From: Crocinitomicaceae bacterium
GTDB taxonomy: Bacteria; Bacteroidota; Bacteroidia; Flavobacteriales_D; Crocinitomicaceae
Length of the DNA stretch: 63,309 nucleotides
Direction of reading: 5' to 3'
Assembly (NCBI GenBank): GCA_029247685.1
Contig: JAQWKT010000026.1
Span: 1-63,309, forward strand
Part shown: piece after piece, positions 45,787 to 53,739 of the stretch
How positions within the stretch are numbered: position 1 is the first letter of the stretch
Layout of the letters: each line of letters starts with the position of its first letter
Position numbers and translations under genes: made by a program
The notes under the pieces: model-generated
What the model was told of the DNA's origin: nothing
Seen by the model: the letters and a program-made list of their open reading frames with translations, nothing else
Databases searched by the model: none

Positions 45787-46440
45787 ATGAAACAAGCGCA
45801 ATTGAGCGGTTCACCGAGAGTGAACGTAGGGAAAAAGGACGCCAAGGCATTAAGAAATGCAGAAAGGGTTCCTTGTGTGCTTTATGGAGCAGGTGAGCAA
45901 ACTCACTTTCATGTAAAGCAAATTGATATTCAAAAGATGATCTTTTCACCAGATGTATTTCAAGTGGAGATCGAATTAGATGGTAAAAAAACATCTGCTA
46001 TTATTCAAGAATTACAACAACATCCAGTTACTGAAAAAATTGTACATGTTGATTTCTTGGAAATCATGGCCGATAAGCCTGTTAAAATTGGTTTACCTAT
46101 TCGACTAACTGGTTCAGCAATTGGTGTAATAAATGGTGGTCGTTTATTACAAGTCTTTAGAAGGTTAAGCTGTTTAGGTTTAGCCAAAGATTTGCCTGAA
46201 GCGATTACTTTGGATGTTTCTAAATTGCGAATTGGTCATTCCATTAGAGTTAATTCGATTAACCTTCCTGGAGTTACTATTTTAGATCCAGAAAATGCGG
46301 TTGTTGTATCGGTTAAAATGGCTAGAAACGCTGTTGAAGAAGAAGAAGAAGAAGAAGGAGAAGGAGAAGGAGAAGGAGAAGGAGAAGCAACTGAAGGAGC
46401 AGCGGAAGGAGAAAAGAAAGAAGAGTCAGCAGAAGCTTAA
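45787..46440 (+). CDS. rplY: 50S ribosomal protein L25/general stress protein Ctc
   Basis: A 217-residue two-domain L25 (Ctc type) that binds 5S rRNA. The N-terminal L25 domain (GSPRVNVGKKDAKALRNAERVPCVLYG) is followed by a TL5-like C-terminal beta domain (KPVKIGLPIRLTGSAIGV), and then an acidic low-complexity tail of about 35 residues coded by GAA and GGAGAA repeats. A strong hairpin terminator follows. The tail is longer and more repetitive than I would expect. Confidence 0.95.
   Translation: MKQAQLSGSPRVNVGKKDAKALRNAERVPCVLYGAGEQTHFHVKQIDIQKMIFSPDVFQVEIELDGKKTSAIIQELQQHPVTEKIVHVDFLEIMADKPVKIGLPIRLTGSAIGVINGGRLLQVFRRLSCLGLAKDLPEAITLDVSKLRIGHSIRVNSINLPGVTILDPENAVVVSVKMARNAVEEEEEEEGEGEGEGEGEATEGAAEGEKKEESAEA
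46336..46386 (+). repeat. GAA/GGAGAA microsatellite coding the L25 acidic tail
   Basis: About seven GAA triplets are followed by four to five GGAGAA hexamers, coding for a run of glutamates and then Gly-Glu repeats. All units are multiples of three, so slippage would change only tail length. Confidence 0.85.
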
Positions 46441-46462
46441 CTTTTTAATAAACATATAATTA

Positions 46463-46876
46463 TTAGGCGGATTTTTTATATATCCGCCTTTTTTTTGTTC
46501 TATGCAGAATGCATTTTGGCTGAGGGTAAAACGAATCTCTAATTATTTCCCGTTTTTTTCTGGAGACAATTATTTTTTCTGTCCCATAATCTTTAGGTCT
46601 TTTAAAATTAATGTATAAAGTTTTATTTTCTTCTTTAACAATTTCAAAATCGCCTTTCATTATATTTTTTCCAATAGTAATTTCTATTTCTCTTTTTCTT
46701 AATTTAATTTGAATATCTGTTTTTTCAACTTCTATATATTCATTTCCACTATGAAATGAATATGCAGGGATAATTCCAACGTATTCGCCTCTATATTTCC
46801 ATTTTATTTTTTGAGACAAGCCATTGCTTGATAACAAAAGAAAAAAAGCCAAGATGAAAGAAAAAGATAGGTGCAT
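46463..46876 (-). CDS. Small exported protein of unknown function
   Basis: A 137-residue protein with a signal peptide (MHLSFSFILAFFLLLSSNGLS, residues 1-21). The mature part begins KIKWKYRGEYVGIIPAY and appears to be a small all-beta domain rich in Lys, Arg and Tyr (residues 24-115), ending in a very basic tail (RTKKRRIYKKSA). I do not recognise the family. Its last codons double as the terminator hairpin of the L25 gene on the other strand. A terminator of the lipoprotein array lies just upstream of its start. Confidence 0.6.
   Translation of the reverse strand: MHLSFSFILAFFLLLSSNGLSQKIKWKYRGEYVGIIPAYSFHSGNEYIEVEKTDIQIKLRKREIEITIGKNIMKGDFEIVKEENKTLYINFKRPKDYGTEKIIVSRKKREIIRDSFYPQPKCILHRTKKRRIYKKSA
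46465..46496 (+). terminator. Rho-independent terminator after L25
   Basis: AGGCGGAT (46465-46472) pairs with ATCCGCCT (46482-46489) around a 9-base loop and is followed by a T run to 46496. It lies 24 bases after the L25 stop and its sequence is shared with the 3' end of the convergent gene at 46463-46876. Confidence 0.88.
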
Positions 46877-46894
46877 GTTTTATTTATTAAATAA

Positions 46895-46919
46895 AAAAAG
46901 GGGTGTTTAGCCCCTTTTT
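46895..46919 (-). terminator. Terminator after the lipoprotein array (bidirectional form)
   Basis: On the minus strand AAAAAGGGG and CCCCTTTTT arms enclose a 7-base loop and end in a T run of seven. It is 20 bases after the stop of the last lipoprotein gene and before the start of the next minus-strand gene, so it should end the array transcript. The structure is nearly symmetric and could also act on the plus strand. Confidence 0.8.
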
Positions 46920-46938
46920 AATTTTATTTATTTACATT

Positions 46939-47649
46939 TTATTTCGTATAGGTTGCTGTACAAGAGCCACTTCCAAAAATTGCATTATATATATAGGTTA
47001 CTACAAAACTTTGCCCATCATTTGACATGGTTCCATATCCACTATAAGTAACATCAACAGATCCAAGAAGAGGTACCGATAAAGAGGCAACACTTTCGGG
47101 TATTGTGATGCTTGCTCCATCAATTGTGCAAACAGCAGTTCCACCGATTAAAGTGAACATGTCGTTAATTAATATCTGACTATCATTAACGCCTGTAACT
47201 ATTTCAGGATTTGGATTTAATGGAAAATTAACATCGCTACAATCGTCCGTTATATTCCAATTGGATCCTGGCCAATTTTCATGGTTTATAATAACATCAA
47301 CAGTTCTTGTTGCTGTTGATGTTCCGTGTTCGTTAGTTGCAGAATAGGTGATGATGAAGTTGCCGACAATTCCATCATTTATCATAGAAGTATCCGCAAT
47401 AACCTCTTGCGAAGAACCATCTGAATTAACAGCTGTTGCACCTTGGTCAATATATCCTGAACCAACACTAATTGTCATTGCTGCATCACCGTTAATAGTA
47501 ATTACAGGTGTATACACACAAGAACCATCATCTTTATCTGCATCTGCATTATAATTAGCAGCTGCTTGATCCATACATCCTTTTTTCTTGCAAGAATTTG
47601 TTCCTATAAAAAGGATTAAAACCAGTATTAAAAAGAAACTTTTTTTCAT
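46939..47649 (-). CDS. Tandem lipoprotein paralogue 1 (DUF5011-like)
   Basis: A 236-residue predicted lipoprotein. The signal peptide ends in a lipobox with the lipidated cysteine in TNSCKKKGC (about residue 20). Directly after it is the module GCMDQAAANYNADADKDDGS followed by CVY, then a DUF5011-like Ig domain (VITINGDAAMTISVGSGY, DQGATAVNSDGSS, FIITYSATNEHGTSTATRTV) and a C-terminal beta domain of about 100 residues ending GSCTATYTK. It is the third and last of three paralogues read leftward, 9 bases after the second, and is followed by a terminator. Function unknown; surface lipoprotein or carbohydrate contact is a guess. Confidence 0.85.
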   Translation of the reverse strand: MKKSFFLILVLILFIGTNSCKKKGCMDQAAANYNADADKDDGSCVYTPVITINGDAAMTISVGSGYIDQGATAVNSDGSSQEVIADTSMINDGIVGNFIITYSATNEHGTSTATRTVDVIINHENWPGSNWNITDDCSDVNFPLNPNPEIVTGVNDSQILINDMFTLIGGTAVCTIDGASITIPESVASLSVPLLGSVDVTYSGYGTMSNDGQSFVVTYIYNAIFGSGSCTATYTK

Positions 47650-47658
47650 AATTATTTA

Positions 47659-48384
47659 TTATTGTTTTGTGTATGTTGCGTCACAAGAACCAGATCCTCC
47701 CGTGATAGGGGTTGAGTTACTGTAAACGTAAGTTATCGTAAATGTTTTTCCATCGTCTGCCATTGTTCCAAAGCCCTCATAAGTAATTGTACCTAAGCCA
47801 CCAGGTGCACTTTCACTAGATGACGGAACCGTAATTGTTGCTCCATCAATATCGCAAATTGCAGTTCCGTAGGTAGAGGTTACTCCACTAAAAAAGTCAT
47901 TAATTAGGATTTGATTGTCATTAGCACCAGCAATGATATTTGGTGTTGAGTTAAGCCCTAAACCTGTTCCACCACCACAATTATTGGTTACATCCCAATT
48001 TCCAGGCCAACACTCATGATTTACAACAACGTTTACGGTTCTTATAGTTTCCGTTGTTCCGTGTTCATTTGAAGCCGAATAAACTACAATAAAACTACCA
48101 ACCACCGAATCATTAACCATCGATGAGTCAACTATAACGGTAACACTGGATCCATCCGAATTTGCGGCAGTTGCACCAAGGTCAGTATACCCAGAGCCAA
48201 CACTTATTGTCATGACGTTATCTCCATTAATAGTTATAATCGGAGAATAAACGCAAGAGCCATCATCTTTTTTTGCATCTGCATCATAATTCGCTGCTCC
48301 TACATCCATGCATCCTTTTTTCTTACAGGAGTTCATTCCAATAGATAATGACGAAACAAGAAGTATATAAATTAATTTTTTCAT
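47659..48384 (-). CDS. Tandem lipoprotein paralogue 2 (DUF5011-like)
   Basis: A 241-residue lipoprotein closely similar to both neighbours along its length. Lipobox cysteine in MNSCKKKGC near residue 20, module GCMDVGAANYDADAKKDDGS, DUF5011-like domain (IITINGDNVMTISVGSGY, TDLGATAANSDGSS) and the same C-terminal domain with NCGGGTGLGLNSTPNIIAG and GTMADDGKTFTITYVYSN. The C-terminal domain is closer to paralogue 3 than to paralogue 1. The 66-base gap to the upstream gene could hold a secondary start site, but I see no promoter match there. Confidence 0.85.
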   Translation of the reverse strand: MKKLIYILLVSSLSIGMNSCKKKGCMDVGAANYDADAKKDDGSCVYSPIITINGDNVMTISVGSGYTDLGATAANSDGSSVTVIVDSSMVNDSVVGSFIVVYSASNEHGTTETIRTVNVVVNHECWPGNWDVTNNCGGGTGLGLNSTPNIIAGANDNQILINDFFSGVTSTYGTAICDIDGATITVPSSSESAPGGLGTITYEGFGTMADDGKTFTITYVYSNSTPITGGSGSCDATYTKQ

Positions 48385-48450
48385 GATAAATATTTTAATA
48401 GTTTCTTAAATAAGAACAATAAAACCTAAAATGGTTGGTTTTTTTAATTA

Positions 48451-49179
48451 TTATTTAGTAAAAGTTGCTGTACAAGTTCCTGATGTTCCTGTAAAAGGAG
48501 TTGTGTTGTTATAAACATATGTAATTACAAATGACTTTCCATCATCAGCCATAGTTCCAAACCCACTATAAGTAATTGTTCCAAGATTTGCATTTGCATC
48601 CGTTGTTTGTTCAGGAACAGTTATGTTTGCTCCATCAATATCACCAACCGAAGTTCCAAAAACACTTGTTGCTCCATTTCTAAAATCGTTCATTATGATT
48701 TGGTTGTTGTTTGCACCAGCGATAATTGTTGGAGTTGAATTTAATCCAATTCCAGACGTCCCGCCTCCACAGTCGTCAGCAACGGTCCATGAACCTGGCC
48801 AGTTTTCATGATTAATAATAACGTTGACTGTTCTACTTGCGGTAGTGGTTCCATGCTGATTGCTAGCAGTATATGTGACCGTAAAAGAGCCTACAATGGA
48901 ATCGTTAACCATGCTGCTATCTGTACTAACAACAATGCTAGTACCTTCGTTGTCAACAGCTGTTGCTCCTGGATCAACGTATCCTGAACCAACGCTTATG
49001 ATCATGGTGGCATCTCCATTTAAAGTAATGGTAGGAGAATAGACACAAGAACCATCGTCTTTTTTTGCATCTGGGTTGTAGTTTGAAGCATTCTCATCCA
49101 TGCATCCTTTCTTTTTGCATGAAGAAAAACCTAACATTAAAATAACTGTTAGGGATAATAAAGTGTTTAATTTTCTCAT
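48451..49179 (-). CDS. Tandem lipoprotein paralogue 3 (DUF5011-like)
   Basis: Starting at MRKLNTLL (ATG at 49177-49179) gives 242 residues and a proper signal peptide with the lipidated cysteine in FSSCKKKGC; a frame extension to 49212 would prepend 11 residues that break the signal. The GCMDENASNYNPDAKKDDGS module, DUF5011-like domain (SPTITLNGDATMIISVGSGY) and C-terminal domain (DDCGGGTSGIGLNSTPTI, GFGTMADDGKSFVITYVY) match its paralogues. It is the promoter-proximal gene of the array. The divergent neighbour at 49319 shares the same N-terminal module. Confidence 0.84.
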   Translation of the reverse strand: MRKLNTLLSLTVILMLGFSSCKKKGCMDENASNYNPDAKKDDGSCVYSPTITLNGDATMIISVGSGYVDPGATAVDNEGTSIVVSTDSSMVNDSIVGSFTVTYTASNQHGTTTASRTVNVIINHENWPGSWTVADDCGGGTSGIGLNSTPTIIAGANNNQIIMNDFRNGATSVFGTSVGDIDGANITVPEQTTDANANLGTITYSGFGTMADDGKSFVITYVYNNTTPFTGTSGTCTATFTK

Positions 49180-49318
49180 AAAATTGTGATTAATAGGTAC
49201 ACGAAAATACAATCTTTCTTTTAAAAATGAAATAAATATGTTTTTAATTTCCCCAAAGAGATTTCAATTTCATTGTAAATTAGTAGTTGTGGTAATTAAT
49301 TTATTTTATCTTTAAATA

Positions 49319-50551
49319 ATGCTTATTAGACAAATTGCTGCCGTTTTATTTCTTTTTTTAAGTTTCAATGTTTCAATTTTTTGTCAAATTGGGTGTACTG
49401 ATCCCCAAGCATCTAACTATGATCCATTGGCCTCTGTAAATGATGGAAGTTGTGTTTATGGAACCACAAATTATTCTCCAAATTTAATAGGAGATTTGTC
49501 TTTTAATCTTAATGAAAATTCCGGGTTGATTTATTGGAGCAATAAGCTTGTTACCTTTAATGATAGTGGTGGTGCAAATAAAATATATCTTTTAGATTCA
49601 TTAGGAAACATTCTTCAGGCAATAACCATTAGTAATTCTCAAAATATAGATTGGGAAGCAATAGCTCAATCCTCTGATTCTATTTTTATTGGTGATTTTG
49701 GTAATAATTCTGGTAGTCGTCAAAACTTGTGTATTTATTCAGTTTCAAAAAATGACCTTCTTAACACCTCTAATGATACAGTTACAGCGAATAAATTAGA
49801 ATTTGAATATGTTGATCAAACGGTTTTTTCAAATCAATATGAAAACCATAATTATGATTGCGAAGCATTTTTTTTTGATAATGATTCCCTTCATTTATTT
49901 ACTAAAAATTGGAGCAATTTATACACGAGCCACTATGTTATTCCTACTTCTAATCCCTCGATTTATTCGGCAATAATTAGAGATTCTTTTTTTGTAGATG
50001 GATTAATTACGGATGTTACTTTAGATTCTATAAACGATAAAATTCTATTATTAGGTTACAAGAATAATGGATCAAATTTCTACACAAGTTTCATTTACCT
50101 TTTATTTGATTACTCATCTGGAAATTACTTCTCTGGAAACAAAAGGCGAATTGAAATAGGATCGATGTTAGAAGTTTCTCAAACTGAAGGCATTACTTGG
50201 ATAGATAGTTTGACAGGATTTATTAGTTCCGAAGAAATATCTTCTATAATCACGATTGCACCTAAACTTTTTTCATTTGATTTTTCTTCTTATTTAACAA
50301 ATTCATTATCTCAAACCGATTTGCTCTCAAACTCATATAGAGTTTTTCCCAACCCAGTATGTGAAAATTTGATTATCCCAAAAGACATGAAGCGATACAG
50401 TATTTTAAATCATACTGGCAAAGTAATTATTGAAAACATTAACGATATGTCAAATCCTACTATTGATGTGAAGTTTTTACAGCCAGGTAATTATTTTCTC
50501 AAGGACCATTTAAATAATCAAGTCTATAAGTTTGTGAAACTCAATAACTAG
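49319..50551 (+). CDS. Type IX-secreted protein with N-terminal GCTD module and type A sorting domain
   Basis: A 410-residue exported protein. After the signal peptide (residues 1-23) comes GCTDPQASNYDPLASVNDGS, the same kind of module as in the three lipoproteins, then a region of about 270 residues with repeated short beta strands (LIGDLSFNLNENSGLIYWSN, DWEAIAQSSDSIFIGDFGNN, FYTSFIYLLFDYSSGNY) resembling a beta-propeller or SdiA-regulated-type fold, and a C-terminal type A sorting domain (YRVFPNPVCENLII ... LQPGNYFLK). It is divergent from the lipoprotein array with a 139-base shared intergenic region. Confidence 0.85.
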   Translation: MLIRQIAAVLFLFLSFNVSIFCQIGCTDPQASNYDPLASVNDGSCVYGTTNYSPNLIGDLSFNLNENSGLIYWSNKLVTFNDSGGANKIYLLDSLGNILQAITISNSQNIDWEAIAQSSDSIFIGDFGNNSGSRQNLCIYSVSKNDLLNTSNDTVTANKLEFEYVDQTVFSNQYENHNYDCEAFFFDNDSLHLFTKNWSNLYTSHYVIPTSNPSIYSAIIRDSFFVDGLITDVTLDSINDKILLLGYKNNGSNFYTSFIYLLFDYSSGNYFSGNKRRIEIGSMLEVSQTEGITWIDSLTGFISSEEISSIITIAPKLFSFDFSSYLTNSLSQTDLLSNSYRVFPNPVCENLIIPKDMKRYSILNHTGKVIIENINDMSNPTIDVKFLQPGNYFLKDHLNNQVYKFVKLNN

Positions 50552-50554
50552 TAC

Positions 50555-50584
50555 TTGTAGTTTAAAGTAATTCTTGTATCTTTG
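50555..50584 (+). promoter_or_regulatory. Promoter of rplU-rpmA (TTG-N19-TATCTTTG)
   Basis: TTG (50555-50557) is followed after exactly 19 bases by TATCTTTG (50577-50584), a textbook Bacteroidota promoter. The leader to the rplU ATG at 50623 is about 32 bases. Confidence 0.72.
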
Positions 50585-50622
50585 CAGTCCCAAAAACTAT
50601 TTATACTAAAAATAAGTTATAT

Positions 50623-50937
50623 ATGTATGCAATTGTAGAAATAGCAGGGCAGCAGTTTAAAGTGCAAAAAGACCAAAAGATTTATGTACATCGTTTGGCT
50701 GATGAAACTGGTTCAAAAATTGAATTTGATAAAGTTTTATTAGTAGAAAATGATGGCAAAATCAAAGTTGGCGCCCCGGCTATAAAAGGAGCAAAAATTA
50801 AAGCTCTTGTTAATGATCACGTTAAAGGTGATAAAGTAATCGTATTTAAAAAGAAAAGAAGAAAAGGCTATAGAAAGAAAAATGGCCATCGCCAAAGCTT
50901 TACTTCTCTTACAATTAAAGATATTGTTTTAAATTAA
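50623..50937 (+). CDS. rplU: 50S ribosomal protein L21
   Basis: A 104-residue ribosomal protein that binds 23S r[23 protein letters not shown] at the N-terminus and the basic C-terminal block [16 protein letters not shown] are diagnostic. It is the first gene of the rplU-rpmA pair, 10 bases from rpmA, under a strong promoter. Confidence 0.97.
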   Translation: MYAIVEIAGQQFKVQKDQKIYVHRLADETGSKIEFDKVLLVENDGKIKVGAPAIKGAKIKALVNDHVKGDKVIVFKKKRRKGYRKKNGHRQSFTSLTIKDIVLN

Positions 50938-50947
50938 AATATTAATC

Positions 50948-51223
50948 ATGGCACATAAAAAAGGAGTAGGTAGTTCCAAAAATGGTAGAGAATCCGAAAG
51001 TAAACGTCTTGGTGTTAAGATTTTCGGAGGACAGGCAGCTATCTCAGGAAATATTATTGTTCGTCAACGAGGAACTCAACACCATCCAGGAACAAATGTT
51101 GGTATCGGAAAAGATCATACCTTATTTGCATTAACAGATGGAATTGTTGAATTCAGAAAAAAGAGAAATAATAGATCTTTTGTATCTGTCGTTCCATTTC
51201 AAAGTGAAACAGCAGAGGCTTAA
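50948..51223 (+). CDS. rpmA: 50S ribosomal protein L27
   Basis: A 91-residue ribosomal protein near the peptidyl transferase centre. [20 protein letters not shown] and [21 protein letters not shown] are the family signature. The N-terminus starts with MAHKKG directly, with no cleavable leader as in Firmicutes. A terminator follows at 51253. Confidence 0.97.
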   Translation: MAHKKGVGSSKNGRESESKRLGVKIFGGQAAISGNIIVRQRGTQHHPGTNVGIGKDHTLFALTDGIVEFRKKRNNRSFVSVVPFQSETAEA

Positions 51224-51252
51224 TAGCTAATCACACTATATTTATAAAATTT

Positions 51253-51279
51253 AAAGGCAGAGATATTCTGCCTTTTTTT
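51253..51279 (+). terminator. Rho-independent terminator after rpmA
   Basis: AAAGGCAGA (51253-51261) pairs with TCTGCCTTT (51267-51275) across the loop GATAT and is followed by a T run to 51279. It lies 30 bases after the rpmA stop and overlaps the stop end of the convergent gene. Confidence 0.9.
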
Positions 51280-51577
51280 ATGGAAATCCATTAAATTTTG
51301 TATTTAAACTCCAAGCTTGTGTTTTTTCAGAAAACAATGGTTTAACTTTAGGCCAAACGAGCAAAAATAACTCAGAATTCCTGTAATTATTTAATGCTTT
51401 TTCGCTTTCCCATTCACTGTAGGTGAAGATTATAGTTGGGTCATTTATATCTTGAATTAACCGCATTCCTTTACATCCTTCAAAAGAGGATATTTTAGTA
51501 TTGACATCATCAAAAAAAAGAAAAAAATCATTTAGATGGTTCTCCTTAAACTTCATTTTTACAATTCTTGTAAGCAT
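51278..51577 (-). CDS. Antibiotic biosynthesis monooxygenase-fold (ABM) protein
   Basis: A 99-residue dimeric alpha-beta barrel protein of the ABM type. MLTRIVKMKF, the FEGCKGMRLIQD segment near residues 34-45, and IIFTYSEWESEKALNNYRNSE near 50-70 follow the family pattern. Members include haem-degrading and quinol monooxygenases, but no catalytic residue here tells which. It is monocistronic on the minus strand. Confidence 0.82.
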   Translation of the reverse strand: MLTRIVKMKFKENHLNDFFLFFDDVNTKISSFEGCKGMRLIQDINDPTIIFTYSEWESEKALNNYRNSELFLLVWPKVKPLFSEKTQAWSLNTKFNGFP

Positions 51578-51667
51578 TTTTTTATGTCAAATTTAATAAT
51601 TGATTGCTTTTGATTTTCAAAAGCTTAATTTCTTTTATTAAGTTTCTTTTATACAGTTTAAAAGTTT

Positions 51668-51675
51668 TACCTTTG
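51668..51675 (+). promoter_or_regulatory. TAnnTTTG box ahead of the mannosyltransferase operon
   Basis: TACCTTTG is an exact -7 match 16 bases before the GTG start at 51692. No good TTG box is visible at usual spacing. Confidence 0.42.
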
Positions 51676-51691
51676 AATTTATATTTTTTTT

Positions 51692-52402
51692 GTGTCAGAC
51701 TCAGTAATTATTATTCCAACTTATAATGAACGTGAAAACGTTCAAAAAATGATGGATGCTATTTTAAATCTATCGCTCTCTTTTGATATTCTTTTCATAG
51801 ATGATGCTTCTCCCGATAAAACGGCAGCGATTATCGAGGAAATGAAAAAACAACATCCAGATCGTATTTTTATCGAAAAAAGAAAAGGTAAACTAGGCTT
51901 AGGAACAGCATATATTCATGGATTTAATTGGGCCTTAAAAAGAGATTACCAGTTTGTTTTTGAAATGGATTGTGATTTTTCGCATAATCCAAATGATTTA
52001 ATTCGTCTTCATGATGCAATTAAAAAGGAGGGGGACCTTGTTGTGGGCTCAAGATATTGTAGTGGTGGAAAAGTTAAAAACTGGCCATTGAAAAGAATAA
52101 TGATGTCTTACTTTGCAAGTGTTTATGTGCGAATGATTTTATTTATAAATGTAAAAGATACTACCGCCGGTTTTAAATGCTATAAAAGAGAAGTCCTTCA
52201 AAAAATAAAATTGCAAAATATTCCATTCAAAGGGTATGCTTTTCAAGTTTGCATGAAATATGCCGCTTTAAGAAATGGTTTTAAAATAAAGGAAATTCCG
52301 ATAACATTTATTGATCGTGAAAGAGGAGTTTCTAAAATGTCTACAGGTATTTTTAAAGAAGCTTTTTTTGGGGTGTTTAAAATGCGTAAAATGGATTTAT
52401 GA
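51692..52402 (+). CDS. Polyprenol monophosphomannose synthase (GT2)
   Basis: A 236-residue GT2 enzyme of the dolichol/polyprenol-phosphate mannosyltransferase type. IIIPTYNERENV near residues 6-17, LFIDDASPDKTA near 33-44, VFEMDCDFSHNP near 87-98 with the DXD-like metal motif, VGSRYCSGG near 115-123, and FIDRERGVSKMS near 207-218 are all intact. It uses GDP-mannose or a related donor and an isoprenoid phosphate. The GTG start is the only one that keeps the N-terminal strand. It overlaps pyrC by 4 bases. Confidence 0.92.
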   Translation: MSDSVIIIPTYNERENVQKMMDAILNLSLSFDILFIDDASPDKTAAIIEEMKKQHPDRIFIEKRKGKLGLGTAYIHGFNWALKRDYQFVFEMDCDFSHNPNDLIRLHDAIKKEGDLVVGSRYCSGGKVKNWPLKRIMMSYFASVYVRMILFINVKDTTAGFKCYKREVLQKIKLQNIPFKGYAFQVCMKYAALRNGFKIKEIPITFIDRERGVSKMSTGIFKEAFFGVFKMRKMDL

Positions 52403-53739
52403 ATTCGATTTTTTTATTAAAAAATGCAACAATTGTTAATGAAGGTCAGAAATTCACAAGTGATCTTTTAATTAAATCGGGAAGAATTGAAAAAATTGCT
52501 TCTTCTATTAATGTAGATGAAAAATCAATAACAATTGATTTAAAAGGTAAATTGTTATTGCCAGGCTGTATAGATGATCAGGTTCACTTTAGAGAGCCAG
52601 GACTTACTCACAAAGCAACCATAAAGTCAGAATCGTATGCTGCGGTTGCAGGCGGAATAACATCTTTTATGGAAATGCCCAACACTATTCCAAATGCAAC
52701 AAGTCAACGCTTATTAGAAGATAAATATTTAATTGCGAAAAATGCGTCCTCTGCAAATTATTCCTTTTATATGGGGGCTAGCAATGATAATATTGAAGAA
52801 GTTTTAAAAACCGATGCAAAAAATGTTTGTGGTGTAAAGGTTTTTATGGGCTCATCTACTGGAAACATGTTAGTGGATAATCAAAAAACATTAGAATCTT
52901 TGTTTTCAAATGTGGATATGTTAATCGCAACTCATTGTGAAGATGAAAATACGATAAGAAAAAATATAAAAGCTTTTGAAAATAAATATGGGAGTAATAT
53001 TCCTTTTCATTTTCATCCTGTGATAAGAAGTGAAGACGCATGTTATATTTCCTCTTCTTTTGCAATTGATATAGCAAAAAAATATGGGACAAGATTGCAT
53101 ATATTGCATATTTCTACTGAAAAAGAATTGAGTCTTTTTAGCAAAGGAGAAGTTACCTCCAAAAAAATAACTGCAGAAGCATGCGTCCATCATTTATGGT
53201 TTTCTGAAATGGATTACAACGAAAAAGGAGCATTTATTAAATGGAATCCGGCGGTTAAAAAAGAATCTGATAGAATAGCAATAATGAATGCGGTAAATGA
53301 AAATTTAATTGACGTAATTGCTACAGATCATGCTCCACATACCCTTGAAGAAAAAACAAACCCTTATACTAATGCTCCTTCAGGTGGGCCTCTTGTACAA
53401 CATGCTTTGTTAGCGATGCTTGAAAAAGTAAAAAGCAATGAAATAAGTATTGAAACGTTAGTTAAAAAAATGGCTCATGCTCCAGCAGATTTATTTGCTG
53501 TTCAAAATAGAGGGTATATTAGAGAAGGTTATTTTGCAGATTTAGTAGTTGTTTCACCGAATGAAAATCAAATAGTTTCTAAAGAAAACTGTTTATATCA
53601 ATGCGCTTGGTCTCCATTTGAAGGACAGGTTTTTTCTAATGTGATTGAAAAGACATTTGTTAATGGAGAAATAGCTTATGATAAAAACAAAAACACCATT
53701 ACTGATTTTGGTTCAAGATTAACCTTTGATAGAAAATGA
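52399..53739 (+). CDS. pyrC: Dihydroorotase
   Basis: A 446-residue amidohydrolase-fold dihydroorotase that closes carbamoyl aspartate in pyrimidine synthesis. The metal site block IDDQVHFREPG has Gln where most family members have the first His of HxH; the same variant is, as I recall, usual in Bacteroidota. The carbamylated lysine (CGVKVFMGSSTGNM), later histidines (THCED, LHILHIST) and the aspartate in ATDHAPHT are present. It is located between the mannosyltransferase and DUF4296, a layout common in Flavobacteriales; both ends overlap neighbours by 4 bases. Confidence 0.92.
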   Translation: MNSIFLLKNATIVNEGQKFTSDLLIKSGRIEKIASSINVDEKSITIDLKGKLLLPGCIDDQVHFREPGLTHKATIKSESYAAVAGGITSFMEMPNTIPNATSQRLLEDKYLIAKNASSANYSFYMGASNDNIEEVLKTDAKNVCGVKVFMGSSTGNMLVDNQKTLESLFSNVDMLIATHCEDENTIRKNIKAFENKYGSNIPFHFHPVIRSEDACYISSSFAIDIAKKYGTRLHILHISTEKELSLFSKGEVTSKKITAEACVHHLWFSEMDYNEKGAFIKWNPAVKKESDRIAIMNAVNENLIDVIATDHAPHTLEEKTNPYTNAPSGGPLVQHALLAMLEKVKSNEISIETLVKKMAHAPADLFAVQNRGYIREGYFADLVVVSPNENQIVSKENCLYQCAWSPFEGQVFSNVIEKTFVNGEIAYDKNKNTITDFGSRLTFDRK

